This document shows, piece after piece, positions 12,259-23,235 of a stretch of 64,000 bases of DNA (positions are counted from its first letter, which is position 1; each line of letters opens with the position of its first letter). This DNA comes from Erythroxylum novogranatense (lineage: Eukaryota; Streptophyta; Magnoliopsida; Malpighiales; Erythroxylaceae). The notes under the pieces were generated by a model that saw only the letters and a list, made by a program, of their open reading frames with translations, was not told the DNA's origin and ran no database searches. The stretch lies in contig CM057230.1 of the NCBI GenBank assembly GCA_029891385.1, positions 54,105,414-54,169,413 on the forward strand. The letters run 5' to 3'. Position numbers and translations under genes: made by a program.

Positions 12259-13015
12259 AACTTAATCTCCCCTCTTCTCTTAGCTCCAATCGGAACCCAA
12301 TCTGTTCATACAATCACATATGCTGTCTACTAATCTATCAATCAACAGCTATCTCCAACAATGGGAGGGAAATCCCCAATTAGTAGAGAAAGAAAATAGG
12401 GTTTTGATTCTGGCTCTGCGAGTAGGAGACGAAGAACAAGCGAACATCCAATTATGATTTTTACGGGGGTCTTTCGGTAATTGCGATGATGAAAGAGACA
12501 GGGACTTGCCACGTGGTGACATCATGGACTTGTTTGTGTTTCTCTTGAATTACAGTAGAAATCGAGTCATAACATGGACTGAGAACTGATAGCAGCCTCT
12601 GACGGGGGTGTCGATCAATGTACAGAATCTCTTGGCATCTATAAATAGAATATCAAATCAGAAAGGAATACTCCCTCCTATTTAAAATAACTCAATACGA
12701 CCACAAAGTCCCACCGTAATGGATACCAAACCTCAAATTAAGATCAAGCTCATTAGTAGTACTCAAGTTTCAAAATTCAATAGTATCCAACGAAACCATC
12801 CAAGTCGACTCATTTTGCTCATATAAATCAAAAGGCCTAGCTGCTTTGGATAAAGTTGGGGTAATTTTTCAATTTATTTAACTATATACAATATTGTTTC
12901 ACTTATTTTAATATTAATTACACTTTTACGTATTTTTCACAAATAAAATTGAATGTTATCGATATAAAGAATCCTGATATTTCAAACTGTGTAATTTCAT
13001 TGTCGAAACAAAGGA
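12259..13015. other. DCP5 5' UTR/promoter side and intergenic DNA
   Basis: The first 150-190 bases upstream of the DCP5 ATG are moderately GC-rich and end in an AGAAGAAC-type purine patch near 12430, typical of a plant leader. No convincing TATA box could be fixed. From about 12660 onward the DNA is plain AT-rich intergenic sequence with no gene. Confidence 0.35.
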
Positions 13016-13870
13016 CCAAGGATCACTGTTATAGGTTACATCAATTTTATAAATCTTTTCCTTCTAATGTAGAGGCATGGAGATATGTCCCGAAATGAAT
13101 CTCTCAAAAAATTTGGAATAATTTGTATGATTGTTAGGCCTCAACTAAAGTTCAGGTTTGTTTTCTTTTCCTTCACATTTTCTTCTATTAATCTTGTTAG
13201 ATGATTTAATGACTACCTAATCTTTTTTTTTCTTTATTTAAGAAAAATGTGAGAAGGCAAAAGGTAAATGGAGGAAAAATGAAAACACCTCAAAATCAAT
13301 GGTTCAAATCATTTATAGCCGTCCGAAATGAATATAAAAGATCTTTGTTTACAAGTTATAATTATATTAATAAACACTATATTATTTATTATGCCTTGTA
13401 TTTTTCTTTCATAAAACAGAATAAGAATGAACTACATAGACAAGAGTGTAATAGAATCACACTTTACAAAGCCACACACTGTAAGAAAGGTCAACAGTAA
13501 ATGTTAGAAGATGTAGAAAATAACTATGTAAGTATAAAATTTTGTTTAAATTTTTAGTTTATTTATTTATATAGTAATAACTAAAAATATTTTCATTGAA
13601 TATTGGTTTTGTATTTTTAATTTTAGAATATGATCCAAGAATTTTTACAAAAGTCAATGTCTGAGGGGAATGAGGTCAATGTAAAAGACATTTCCAATAC
13701 CATACTTAGTACACGTTCTGGTTATATCAAAGATCTAGGCTTTGACCCTAAGCTAAATGTTTCAATCTCATCAACATCCACATACATTCAATGTCATGAA
13801 GAGGAAAACAAGATGCTTAAGGTTAAATTTACAACATACTTGAAAAAATTTAGCCAACCATGATAAGTAC
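13015..13870 (+). pseudogene. CACTA (En/Spm)-type transposase fragment, Transposase_24-like
   Basis: Broken plus-strand frames carry blocks typical of the plant En/Spm-associated proteins: a KSFIAVRNE patch at about 13303-13330, and RSGYIKDLGFDPKLN at about 13708-13757, which resembles the xSGYIKGLGFGP-like tail of that family. The second half is open from 13630 to 13863 but has no natural start. A possible intron lies around 13500-13625. This is a remnant, not a working gene. The family call rests on two short blocks. Confidence 0.45.
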
Positions 13871-14869
13871 CTCAGAAAATTAATTAGCTCGGATGTAATG
13901 TTGCTTGGAATATTTTTAGCGAACTTCAGATGAGGTTATAATATCAACAATTACATTATGTTCACATTTCCAAATTTATCTATTAAGATATTGAAATATT
14001 ATTGAGACTATTTATAAGGACTTAGAGCATTTGGAATGTTGATACAACATTATATTTGGCTTTTTTTTAATTGAGATGAAAATTGTAAAATGAGAGAGGG
14101 TTGATATAAAATATGAAAGTCCCTCCTTTATATACGTTTCTTTTATATCTTAGGTACTAGTCCCTTTTTCATGTTTTTGGAATTAAGATGAAAATTATTT
14201 GTGGAATGGATGTGAGTGTCGATACCCTACTTCTACATTGAGATGTTTATAAAATTATTTGTGGGATGGATGTGAGTGTCTATACCCCATTTCTACATAA
14301 AACTCCTTTATAAACAGATACAAAATATATTTCATTTTTGGCTTTAGTGAGATTACAGATATAAGTCAGATCCTTTGTCAAGACTGCATGTTTTTAGTTT
14401 TAAGGATCTTTAATTCAAGCATAGGTCCCAAGTTTTTAGAAATCAAATAATAATAAATTAGGTTGTTGCAATTATTGAAGTATTTTCCTAGTTTTAAAGA
14501 GATGGTGAAATTTTCATATATAAATAAACAATTTCTCTTCTCAAATTTGTAATTTGCCTTATTATTTTTTAGATAAGACTTAGGTAACTTGGGCATATTA
14601 AGAAGAGATACCCAGATTCTCTAGTGAGAAGATGCAAGAAGATCGTAGTTAGAGATTGTAAGAGAAAAAAAAAAAGAAGAAGACCTATGAAGAATTGGGA
14701 GGAGGTGATAAAAAAAGATATAACAATGTTGGAATTTACCAAGGACATGGCCCGTAATAGAAAACTTTAGTGTGTTAGAATTCAGGTAAAAGATTTGTCA
14801 TAAAGAAATCCTGGTAGTTCTCTTAATTGTTAACTCTTATCTATTGTAATTAGCCTAAGTGGTAATTAT
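13871..14869. other. Intergenic AT-rich DNA with a short duplicated phrase
   Basis: No gene is visible. The phrase AAAATTATTTGTGG-ATGGATGTGAGTGTC occurs at about 14190-14220 and again at about 14250-14280, followed in both cases by ATACCC-TTCTACAT, so this is a 60 bp tandem duplication. The rest is featureless AT-rich sequence. Confidence 0.5.
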
Positions 14870-14870
14870 G

Positions 14871-14934
<64 letters not shown>

Positions 14935-15018
14935 GTAGTAGTAGTAGTAGTAGTAATAATAACAATAGTAGTAGTAGTAATAGTAGTAGTAGTAATAATA
15001 ATAATAATAATAATAATT
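14871..15018. repeat. AAT/AGT compound microsatellite
   Basis: About 25 AAT triplets, a block of TAG triplets, then mixed TAA/TAG triplets. The TAG blocks are single-base variants of the TAA unit that have themselves expanded. It is followed by a TTTTA-rich run to about 15200. Confidence 0.95.
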
Positions 15019-15204
15019 AGTATTAGTTTTATTTTTATTTTTATTTTTATTTTTATATTATTTTTATAAATTAGTTAATTTTATTTTATTTTATTTTTCT
15101 CTATTTTTAATTTCTTTTTAGTTTTTGGTTATTTTATTCTAATTTTCTTTATTTATCATTATTTATTTATTTAATTATTCTCTTTTTCTTTTATTTTCAT
15201 TCAT

Positions 15205-15320
15205 TTAAGTGGATCATTTAGAAACAACCTCTCTACTAGTTAAGATAAGACTGCATACCACTGAACCTTCTTATACCCCGCATCTCAACGAAATTTTTAC
15301 TAAGTATTGTTGTTGTTGTG
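15205..15320 (+). repeat. SINE 3' body fragment (TS/SolS-like type)
   Basis: The phrase AGAAACAACCTCTCTAC, then AAGACTGCATACCA-TGAACC, then ATACCCCGCATC and a tail TTGTTGTTGTTG (about 15308-15319) match in order the body and tail of widespread plant tRNA-derived SINEs of the TS/SolS/Au kind. In that group a CCTCTCTACCT block, a GGTAAGGTCTGCGTACA block and a TTG-repeat tail are standard. The tRNA head is not evident, so this is a 5'-truncated copy. Confidence 0.5.
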
Positions 15321-15847
15321 AAACTATTGTCTTCCACTAATAAATTCTTATATTACACAATTCCTTTAGAAAATATATTAGCATAACTAGCATCTTAACT
15401 AATATTAATTAATGCCATGTGAAATCAAAAAAGTTAAAAATAACTAATGTTTTCACTGTAACGTAATCGTCAGTTTCACTAGATATGTTCCCTCATGTAT
15501 CATCAACTTGTATATGCTCTACTTAAGATAATTGTTTATAAGAGACTTTACCATGTATCGGCTCTTAGCTCCTTTTATAGCTCAACAAGGGATGCAATAT
15601 CTATGCTATGTTATATGACCTCGTCTTCTAGATATAGCAATATGGTATCAGCTACTCCTGCCTATAACCCTTTCCAGTCAAGCACACTCATATCTTTTGG
15701 TTATTCTTTTACAACTCCTTTAATATACCTCCCTATTATTATCGTCTAAAAATTCCCAATTCTATTAAACTTCTTGTTCTGAAACCTCACAACTGAAGTT
15801 ATTATTGCCACGACTATACTGATACAAACTATTGAGAGATAATGTGC
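15321..15847. other. Intergenic DNA left of the Copia insertion
   Basis: No gene is recognised. A plus-strand open frame of 84 codons (15495-15749) has no recognisable domain and ordinary AT-rich composition, and is most likely chance. Confidence 0.3.
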
Positions 15848-15852
15848 AACAC

Positions 15853-16033
15853 AGAAAGAAAAAGGCTAGGAAGAGATAACAAATTCGGCGCACTGTGGAT
15901 GTGCGACAGACTAATCATTTATAGCATAGTTTGTTACAGGTGAGAGAACAAGCTGCATTATTAGCCATACACGTGTTCTGTACATAATAAAGAATAATAA
16001 TAGAATATGTACAAATTGTCCTATGCTCTAACA
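15853..16033 (-). repeat. 3' LTR of the young Copia element
   Basis: 181 bp, a near-identical copy of 20249-20429 with one C/T difference. The pol stop codon lies inside this LTR: the last codons read RLRGNVRA, then TAG within the first 20 bases of the LTR. Confidence 0.95.
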
Positions 16034-18464
16034 TTCCCCCTCAAACGAGAGGGTGCTGCTGTTAGTCCGAGTTTGCTCCAATGTTGAAAGAAAGAGGATT
16101 GTGTTAAAGCCTTAGTAAAACAATTTGCTATTTGATAGGAAGACGGTATATACTGAACATTGATGAATCCTGAAAGTATGAGGTCACGAATGAAATGAAG
16201 GTCAATTTCTATGTGTTTACTCCGTGAATGCTGAACTGGGTTGGCAGCAAGGGCTCGAGCACTTAGATTATCACACCAAATCATAGAAGGTTTTTGAAGA
16301 AACAACCCAAGCTCAGTTAGTAATGAGCATATCCATTTAACCTCTGCTGCACCATCTGCAAGGGCTCGATATTCAAATTCCGAACTTGAGCGAGAGACAA
16401 CTCTTTGTTTGCGTGTGCTCCAGGAAATTAGTGTGCTTCCAAGGTATACACAAATGCCAGCTACAGATTTTCGATCATCGATGTCTGTAGCCCAGTCCGC
16501 ATCCGTAAACGCAGTCACCTGAGGAGTTTTGAAAGGCTTGATATGTAGACCAAGATGATAGGTGCCTTTGAGATATCTGAAAATTCGTTTCACTCCTTGA
16601 AAGTGGATGTCCGTAGGTTGAGATAGAAACTGACTAAGTTTATTCACTGATAATGTTATGTCCGGTCTGGTGGTAGTAAGATACTGGAGAGATCCAATAG
16701 CTTGTCGAAAAAGAGATGGATCTTTCATAGGTGTTCCATCGTGTTTTGAAAAATTTCGTCCAGTAACCATTGGAGTCGGTACTGATGCACAATTCATCAT
16801 GTTGAACTTTTTCAGAATATCCAGCGTATACTTGGTTTGGTTCAGATGAATACCCAGCTTATCTCTACAAATTTCTATTCCCAGAAAGAAGTAGACAGGA
16901 CCAAGATCTTTAAGGGAAAATAAATTATTTAGCTTTAAAACTAGAGAGTTGATGTAGCAAGGGTCATTACCGGTGATGAGTATGTCATCGACGTATATAA
17001 GGATATATATCGTGAGATTCTTCTTTCGTAAAAGGAACAACGAGACATCACTTTTAGCATTCTGAAATTCCCAGCTGAGTAAAGTTAGACGTAATTGATC
17101 GAACCACGCACGAGGTGCTTGCTTTAGTCCGTAAATTGCTTTTATCAGTTTGCATACATGGTTTGGGCGTTGAGGATCACGGAAGCCTTCGGGTTGGTGC
17201 ATGTAGACATTTTCTTGAAGGTAGCCATTGAGGAAAGCATTATTGACATCGAGTTGTCTAATTTCCCAACCATAAGTGACAGCAATGGTGAAGACAATTC
17301 GGATTGTTGTTGGTTTAACTACGGGACTGAATGTTTCTCCATAGTCAATGCCTGGTGCTTGCTGGAACCCTTTTGCCACCAGTCGAGCTTTATACTTGAG
17401 AATGGAACCATCGGGTTTCAACTTTGTCTTGAAAATCCATTTACAGTCGACTATCTTCTGTGCACTGGTGTAGGGGACCAGTATCCATGTGTTGTTATGC
17501 TGGAGAGCTTTAAACTCATCTGTCATTGCTTGCTGCCAATGTGGTGAGGCTAAGGCTTCTGTGACACTTTGAGGTTCTGTAATATGTGTTGAATATAATT
17601 TTTTTGAATGAAGAAGTCCAATAAATGGGTGTTTCGGCTTATGTATACCATCTTTTGCTCGTGTAGTCATGGAATGTGTATTTACTTGTTCCTGTCTTTC
17701 AGATACATTTCTGGATGGATCTGCTTCTTGTTCATCGATGTGTGGGTCAGCAGAACTTGTATTTGTTGAAGAAAATTCATGGTCTTGTGAACAAGATTGT
17801 GATGAGAGTATAGTTGTTGGGGACGGACTAGCATGTTCAATACCAGAAGTTGAAGACTCTGGAATATTGTGACTTTCTTTGCCCGGAGCTATCAGCAAGG
17901 GTACAATACATTCATTTTCAGTGGACCTCATTTGTCGGTTCAGAAAACCTGCAGTACAGGGGAAGAATGAGGAATCAAATATAACATGCCGTGAGATGAA
18001 GATTTTTCCCGAAGAGCTGAGACACTTGGATCCTTTATTTTGAGTCGCAGGTCCGAGATATACACATCTCTGGCTGTGAAATTGAAACTTGTGTTCATTG
18101 TATGGTTTTAAACACGGATAACAGGCACAGCCGAAGGGCTGTAAGTTTTTATAGTCAGTCTCTGTTTTATATAGCTGAAACAGAGGAGTGAGACCTTTGA
18201 GTGTTGGTGTAGGTAGTCGGTTGATGAGATATACTGCCATCTGAAAAGCGTCTACCCAGTATGTGAGAGGTAGCTGAGCTTGAGCGAGAAGAGTTAGTCC
18301 CATCTCAACAACATGTCGATGCTTACGCTCAGCTCTCCCATTTTGTGCGTATGTACGGGCATGTGAACCGCATGGTAATTCCTGCTTCTTGTGTCACATG
18401 TACAAAGGGTCTGTATCGCCCATTATCGCATTGTATGGTTTTGATTTTGGTGTTAAAGAAATTC
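16021..18464 (-). pseudogene. pol: Copia pol, part 2: integrase end, reverse transcriptase, RNase H
   Basis: Just downstream of 18478 a shifted frame reads AQVENFFNTKIKTIQCDNG, containing the second integrase Asp. A further one-base shift near 18346-18360 leads into AQNGRAERKHRHVVEMGLTL, with the integrase Glu. From 18303 the frame is open for 760 codons. It covers the integrase tail, reverse transcriptase with YVDDILITGND at its active site, and RNase H with TDADWA, SSSEFEYRALA and WCDN. It ends at 16021 inside the 3' LTR. The RNase H block has SSSEFEYRALA where relatives usually have S(S/T)EAEYRAL. Because of the stop and two shifts this copy cannot make a full polyprotein. Confidence 0.9.
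16034..16045 (-). promoter_or_regulatory. Polypurine tract
   Basis: TTTGAGGGGGAA on the minus strand directly precedes the TGTTAGAG start of the 3' LTR. It is the expected primer for plus-strand synthesis, and it is embedded in the last codons of pol. Confidence 0.85.
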
Positions 18465-19532
18465 TCAACTTGTGCCCAAATACATTAAACGATTTACAAC
18501 TTCACTTTTGTGTTTCAGTGGGTATATCCAAGTGTATCTACTGTAATCATCAACAAAATGTATATAGAACCGATGGCCATTAACGGATTGCACTGGTGAG
18601 GGTCCCCAAAGGTCTGTATGAACCAATTCCAAAGGAGAAGAAGCATGAGACACAGATTTTGAAAATGGTAACTGTTTTGATTTGCCATACTGACAAGCTT
18701 CACAAACAAAATCCAGATATTGAACATCCTCGTTACATTTATTTAGTATTTGCTTTAAAACTCTATCACTGGGATGTCCTAATTTGTAGTGCCATTTCAG
18801 AAACTCCTTCTCTTTCTGTGTGAGTGACTGCACTTGAGCTTGAGCAGCTATTGGACCATGTTCAAACATCTGATACATTCCTTGGCTTGTTCTCCCGCAC
18901 ACCAGAGGACATCCTGTCTTCTTGTCCTTTACAATACAGCCATCATTAGTAAAATGAACATCTACTGAATTGTCCTTAGTGAGTTTATTGACACTCATAA
19001 GATTTTTAGTTGTAGATGGTACTAACAACACGTCTTTGAGATGAATTCTGGAATTTGATGTAGGTAAAGAAATAGAGCCTATTCCAACTACACAAGTTGG
19101 TTCTCCAATGCAAGTATAAAGATGAGTCTTACCTACGTGATTGATGTTTTCCAGTTGATCGGCATAAGGAGTCACGTGGTAGTTTGCCCCACTATCCATG
19201 TACCAAGACTGATCAGATACTGTCTGTGGGTGAGCATAGTTTCCTGCAGAAGAGTTAGCATAGAAAGCTTGTGGAGCTGAATAACGCCCATGACCAGGTC
19301 CAAAGTGTGATGGAGGTTGAAAGTTCCTATCGAAACGATGATAGCAGTTTGCCACTACATGTCCAGGTTTCTCACATAAATGACAATAGGGTCGATTGCC
19401 ATTAGTAAATCCACCACGATTTTCGCGACCTCGTCGTCCTCGCAAGCCCCCACGTGACCTTTTCCAGAAATTCTGCTTTGTATTAGTGGACTGATTTTCA
19501 GCGTCATCATGGTGAGCAAGATTAGCAGTAGG
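18465..19532 (-). pseudogene. pol: Copia pol, part 1: zinc knuckle, protease, integrase N-terminal half
   Basis: This is in the same frame as gag and begins right after its stop. It contains a CCHC knuckle (CHLCEKPGHVVANC), the protease active-site block SWYMDSGANYHVT, and a GAG-pre-integrase region with the HHCC-type zinc finger (HYKLGHPSD...CEACQYGK). The start of the integrase catalytic core follows (HTDLWGPSP, FVDDYSRYTWIY, with the first Asp residues). The frame is lost near 18478, where TATTTGGGCA appears to lack one T. After that point the sequence reads on correctly only in another frame. Confidence 0.85.
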
Positions 19533-20225
19533 TTAAACTGAGAGAGTCGAAAAATGGTTAAGTTGTTCCAGTCGACTTTCAAACGCAAGAAGAGCAGATT
19601 GTGTTTCAATCCAGGTGAGATTAGGTTGATCGATGAGCTTTACTACGACTGCGTTATATTCTGAATCTAGACCATTTAGAGTATGAAGAATGAGATCCTC
19701 TGTGGCAACAGGAGCGTCAGCCAATATTAACTGATCTGCAATGTTTTTCATTTTACTAAGATATTCATCCATCTTCATGGAGTTTTTGCGTGTTTGATGG
19801 AGCTCCGCCTTGAGCACCATAACACGTGATTTCATCGACGCACAGGTGAGGGTGCGAGCACCAACCCAGAGATCAAGAGCTGTGCGACAGTGAAGTAGCT
19901 GAGCGCCAATTTCTTGGCTCATTGTGTTACGTAACCAGCCAACTAGAAGTCTATCAACAGCATACCAGTCGTCGAAGGTTGGATTTGGGACCATTTCTGC
20001 TCCTTCAGAAATGAACCTAGGAGGCGTGAAACCAGTGTCGGTAATGTGTGACGCAAGAAGGTTGCCTTCGATTAGTGGTAAGACAACAGATTCCCACACG
20101 AGATAGTTTCCTCTATCCAACTTGATAGAGGTCGTTTGGCTGGAGGAACTGAAAAGGGAGTATGTTTTGGAGGTGTGGGTAGTAGAGAGAGAAGTAGCAG
20201 AGGACGCCATTGGAGAGGAAGCCAT
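19533..20225 (-). CDS. gag: Copia Gag-like protein, cut short by an in-frame stop
   Basis: 230 codons from ATG at 20225 to TAA at 19533-19535. The open frame extends to 20249, but that start would be TTG in the primer-binding site, so ATG 20225 is preferred. The N-terminus is Ser/Thr-rich. A block with LDRGNYLVWESVVLPLIEG and later MDEYLSKMKNIADQL fits the UBN2/gag polyprotein family of Copia elements, which forms the capsid-like particle. The following frame continues in phase as Gag-Pol with a zinc knuckle about 60 codons further on. The TAA is therefore a nonsense mutation inside the polyprotein (CAA to TAA would explain it) rather than a natural gag end. Confidence 0.85.
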   Translation of the reverse strand: MASSPMASSATSLSTTHTSKTYSLFSSSSQTTSIKLDRGNYLVWESVVLPLIEGNLLASHITDTGFTPPRFISEGAEMVPNPTFDDWYAVDRLLVGWLRNTMSQEIGAQLLHCRTALDLWVGARTLTCASMKSRVMVLKAELHQTRKNSMKMDEYLSKMKNIADQLILADAPVATEDLILHTLNGLDSEYNAVVVKLIDQPNLTWIETQSALLAFESRLEQLNHFSTLSV

Positions 20226-20237
20226 GGAGAAGGAATT

Positions 20238-20248
20238 CTCTGATACCA
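20238..20248 (-). promoter_or_regulatory. Primer-binding site (initiator tRNA-Met)
   Basis: TGGTATCAGAG on the minus strand starts at the first base after the 5' LTR. It is complementary to the 3' end of plant initiator methionine tRNA, the usual primer for Copia minus-strand DNA synthesis. Confidence 0.85.
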
Positions 20249-20429
20249 AGAAAGAAAAAGGCTAGGAAGAGATAACAAATTCGGCGCACTGTGGATGTGC
20301 GACAGACTAATCATTTATAGCATAGTTTGTTACAGGTGAGAGAACAAGCTGCATTATTAGTCATACACGTGTTCTGTACATAATAAAGAATAATAATAGA
20401 ATATGTACAAATTGTCCTATGCTCTAACA
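20249..20429 (-). repeat. 5' LTR of the young Copia element
   Basis: 181 bp, beginning TGTTAGAGCATAGG and ending TTTTTCTTTCT on the minus strand. It differs from the 3' LTR only near 20366, where the plus strand reads TTAGTCATAC against TTAGCCATAC in the other copy. Confidence 0.95.
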
Positions 20430-20434
20430 AACAC

Positions 20435-22872
20435 GAATAGAGTAGTATGACAGAAATAAATAAGAATTAATATAAGAAGATTCGTAATGAGGTTCAACAA
20501 ATTGATGAGGGTGCCTACATCCTCGAAAGTTAAGAGTGGTTGATTTCACTTGATAGGTCAATCTCTCACGTGGTAAAGATTACAAGTTTGTTATATATAA
20601 ACTAGGTTTTCACTTGTATGGTATATGTAAACTCTAGTTAGTACATTTATATATAAATTATATCTTACCAATCCTAACCTAATTTAAACATTATTCTAAT
20701 ATATCCTAGAATTCATGTAGAGTTTGAAATTGACAATTTTTTTTTTTAATAAGGTAGTCCATCTCTTCTTGAAACACTGCAAATTGTGCAATCGTATAAG
20801 TCATACACAATAATCTTCACCTTAACGAATATCTCTTGTTCAACCAATATGCTCTAAAAAAATACCTTCACATAATCGCATGCCCATATATATGAACCAT
20901 ATGGAACAATTTGTTAAACTATTGACACTTATGATAATCAAAAAGAAATTGAACTATACTCATTATTCTAAACTTGTTCACAATCTATTAAGTCAAACGC
21001 CAGACCTCAAAACCTAAAAAACTTATGTAATACAAAAGAATTTAAACAATTAAGACCTTTCCAGGTCATACACTACAATTAAAATGAGTTTCAAGATTCA
21101 AGATTCATTATTTTAAAATTTTAAGTCTCTCCTTAAATGCAACTTTCTCGTATCTTTATGTCCTAATTTATAGTTTATCTTAACAGTCCGCGGAAGGTAG
21201 AAGATAAACAGTTCTGCGCATCTAAATTAATGGAAAACAATAATTAAATTGTGGAATGGCAAAAGATCGCATCTGACAAAGCTGAAATTTTATGGTATGG
21301 TTTCTACGGTCTGATATTCAATCTTTATCCTTACCAGTTGACTTTCCGAAAGTGACTTTCATTCTTAGTCCATAGGATAGATAGATGGAGGCCGGACTAC
21401 TAAGATTGTACGTTGAATCTTTTCGGTGCCAAGGATGAGCTAATGCAACAAATACCTGCATATAAATTGGACTCAAATTTCATAGTACATTAAATATTAA
21501 TATAATGGCGGATTGTTTGCATGAGATATGGTTGAGAGCAATTTTTAGTTGAAAAAGGAGCAGACCAAGAATTTAGTTTTAGTATTTCGCCAATACCCAA
21601 GTTAACCCCAATGCAGTCATTTCTTTGGATCTTGGAACAGAGATTTAAGATAATAATCAGATCCGATCAATTGTTTTTTTCCCCCAATTTAAAATAAAAA
21701 GTAGAAGCAACGTAACTAAAACAAAACTCAAACATGGTATTTAAGGTGCATGCCTAAAATTAAAGTTCAAGTAGTTCTTAAATAGACTTTCATCATCTAG
21801 CTAATAAACTAGTGCTTTGTATACGATCTTTTGGTGAACGAGTAAATGTACACATGAATAATTACATCCATAACAGTTTGGTTTTAGCCAAATTTGAGTT
21901 TCGTACTAGTTCACATGGGTTTCATTTCATCCTCTTTTTGTAATGGTCATATGTTCAATTAAATTAGTGACGTAAACGCTTCGGTGATAAATTAATAAGG
22001 GATAGCACGCAGATTTTGTACCATTTACAGGTGTCTATCAAAGACCGAGTTGAACGTTGTTGTTTATACATGTGGATGTAAGGGGACCCTTTAATTACAG
22101 ACTTCCGCACGCAAGAGATTCCCTAGATGCCTTGTCCCTTGCTACTATATTTTTAATTTTTAACCCTTATCCTACACAATTAATATGTGTTATGGGGGAG
22201 TGAATTCATGAAATGTTATCAGATGTGGATACAGATAATATGATCGAATCAGACTATCATCTATTAAAAGATACGTAATTTCAATGTATGCAAAAATGGT
22301 TCTTAAAAGTTGGTGACAATTATTACGATGATAACATTCCATGATTAATCATAAGAATGTAAGTTTTGACGTTATAAGAAAAATAGCCATGAGATGAAAA
22401 GCATGGCGTCACATTTCCAACTTTTAGGAGAAGGTCTTTGTCGACGGGAGTTGGCAAGAACAGAGCAATGAGAGAGTTCTACTTCATCTTTATCTCTATC
22501 CATCCCATCATAAGCCAGCCTTGGAAATTGTTTTGCTTGTAAAACTAGGTAAGGTCACTTTAAATTTGACAAATTAGAATCACCAAAATAAAAATTAAAA
22601 GAAAAAGAAGAAAGAGTTTTTGCATCTTCGTCTTATCACTTTGTTCCCTGCCAAAGATTTTATGCTTTTGTTGTTGTTGTTACATCGCCAAAGCCTAATT
22701 TGTAACTACGGTTTGAATTCCATTGACTTTCAAAGGAAATTTCTTTGAAACCATTACCCACTGCAGGCAACAAAAATGAAGCTTCCATGCTAATCCATGT
22801 TAAATAAGAAAAAAAAAAAGTGTCAATTGAATTCAGAAGGAGCATAGGAAAAGCAATGGATACTTCCCTAGT
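20435..22872. other. Intergenic region, promoter side of the IDL gene
   Basis: No gene is visible. The last kilobase is ordinary AT-rich upstream DNA of the IDL gene. A TTG repeat (about 22669-22681) and short A runs are present. No transposon ends were recognised. Confidence 0.35.
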
Positions 22873-22880
22873 TATATAAA
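22873..22880 (+). promoter_or_regulatory. TATA box of the IDL gene
   Basis: TATATAAA followed by AG, 356 bases upstream of the IDL start codon. With a usual 25-35 base spacing the transcript would begin near 22905-22915, leaving a leader of about 320 bases that includes the duplicated segment. Confidence 0.5.
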
Positions 22881-23040
22881 AGTCTCTGCCGGCCCATAAT
22901 AGTTCCGCCTCATTTACGTTGAACCGTGGGCAAGCCAGAGGAAAAACAGGAGATCAACTTCTTAGCGTGTATTTCACTTCTCTCCAGACTTCCCTTCCTG
23001 TCATTTACACCCGAAATTTCCATTCCCATTTTCTGTTTCC

Positions 23041-23058
23041 ATGCACGCACATACATAA
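23041..23058 (+). other. Short upstream ORF in the IDL leader
   Basis: ATG plus four codons and TAA, in the predicted leader 178 bases before the IDL start. A minimal uORF of this kind can damp translation of the main frame; here that is only an inference from position. Confidence 0.35.
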
Positions 23059-23065
23059 GGACATA

Positions 23066-23186
23066 AAAATCACCCGACGCATTCCTCTCTCTGCAAAGAA
23101 TATCACGACTTCATCTCTAAAACCCTAAAATCACCCAACACCTTCCCCTCTCTGCAAAGAATATCACAACTTCTTCTCTAAAACCG
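23066..23186 (+). repeat. 61 bp tandem duplication in the IDL leader
   Basis: The segment AAAATCACCC...CTCTAAAACC is present at 23066-23126 and again at 23127-23186 with about six differences (for example CGACGCATT against CAACACCTT). Each copy carries a pyrimidine-rich CCTCTCTCTGC-type block, and the join contains an AAACCCTAA telo-box. It lies between the predicted transcript start and the ATG. Confidence 0.85.
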
Positions 23187-23235
23187 TACTTCGGCTTACT
23201 TTTCACCAACCCAACCGACATCCACTTCTTCTTCA

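Larger units (their letters stand above)
15853..20429 (-). mobile_element. Young Ty1/Copia LTR retrotransposon, structurally complete
   Basis: A 4,577 bp element on the minus strand. It has two 181 bp LTRs (20249-20429 is 5', 15853-16033 is 3') that differ at one base, and is flanked by a perfect 5 bp target-site duplication AACAC (15848-15852 and 20430-20434). A primer-binding site for initiator tRNA-Met directly abuts the 5' LTR, and a purine tract abuts the 3' LTR. The domain order is gag, zinc knuckle, protease, integrase, reverse transcriptase, RNase H, which defines Copia. Very short LTRs suggest the Ale/Retrofit lineage (inference). The LTR ends are TG..CT on the coding strand, one of the known non-canonical end pairs, not TG..CA. 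The coding region has one in-frame stop and two frameshifts. Confidence 0.95.

Noticed and set aside
22919..23128. Open frame in the IDL leader
   Set aside because: It begins with TTG, not ATG, and spans the duplicated leader; no protein similarity.
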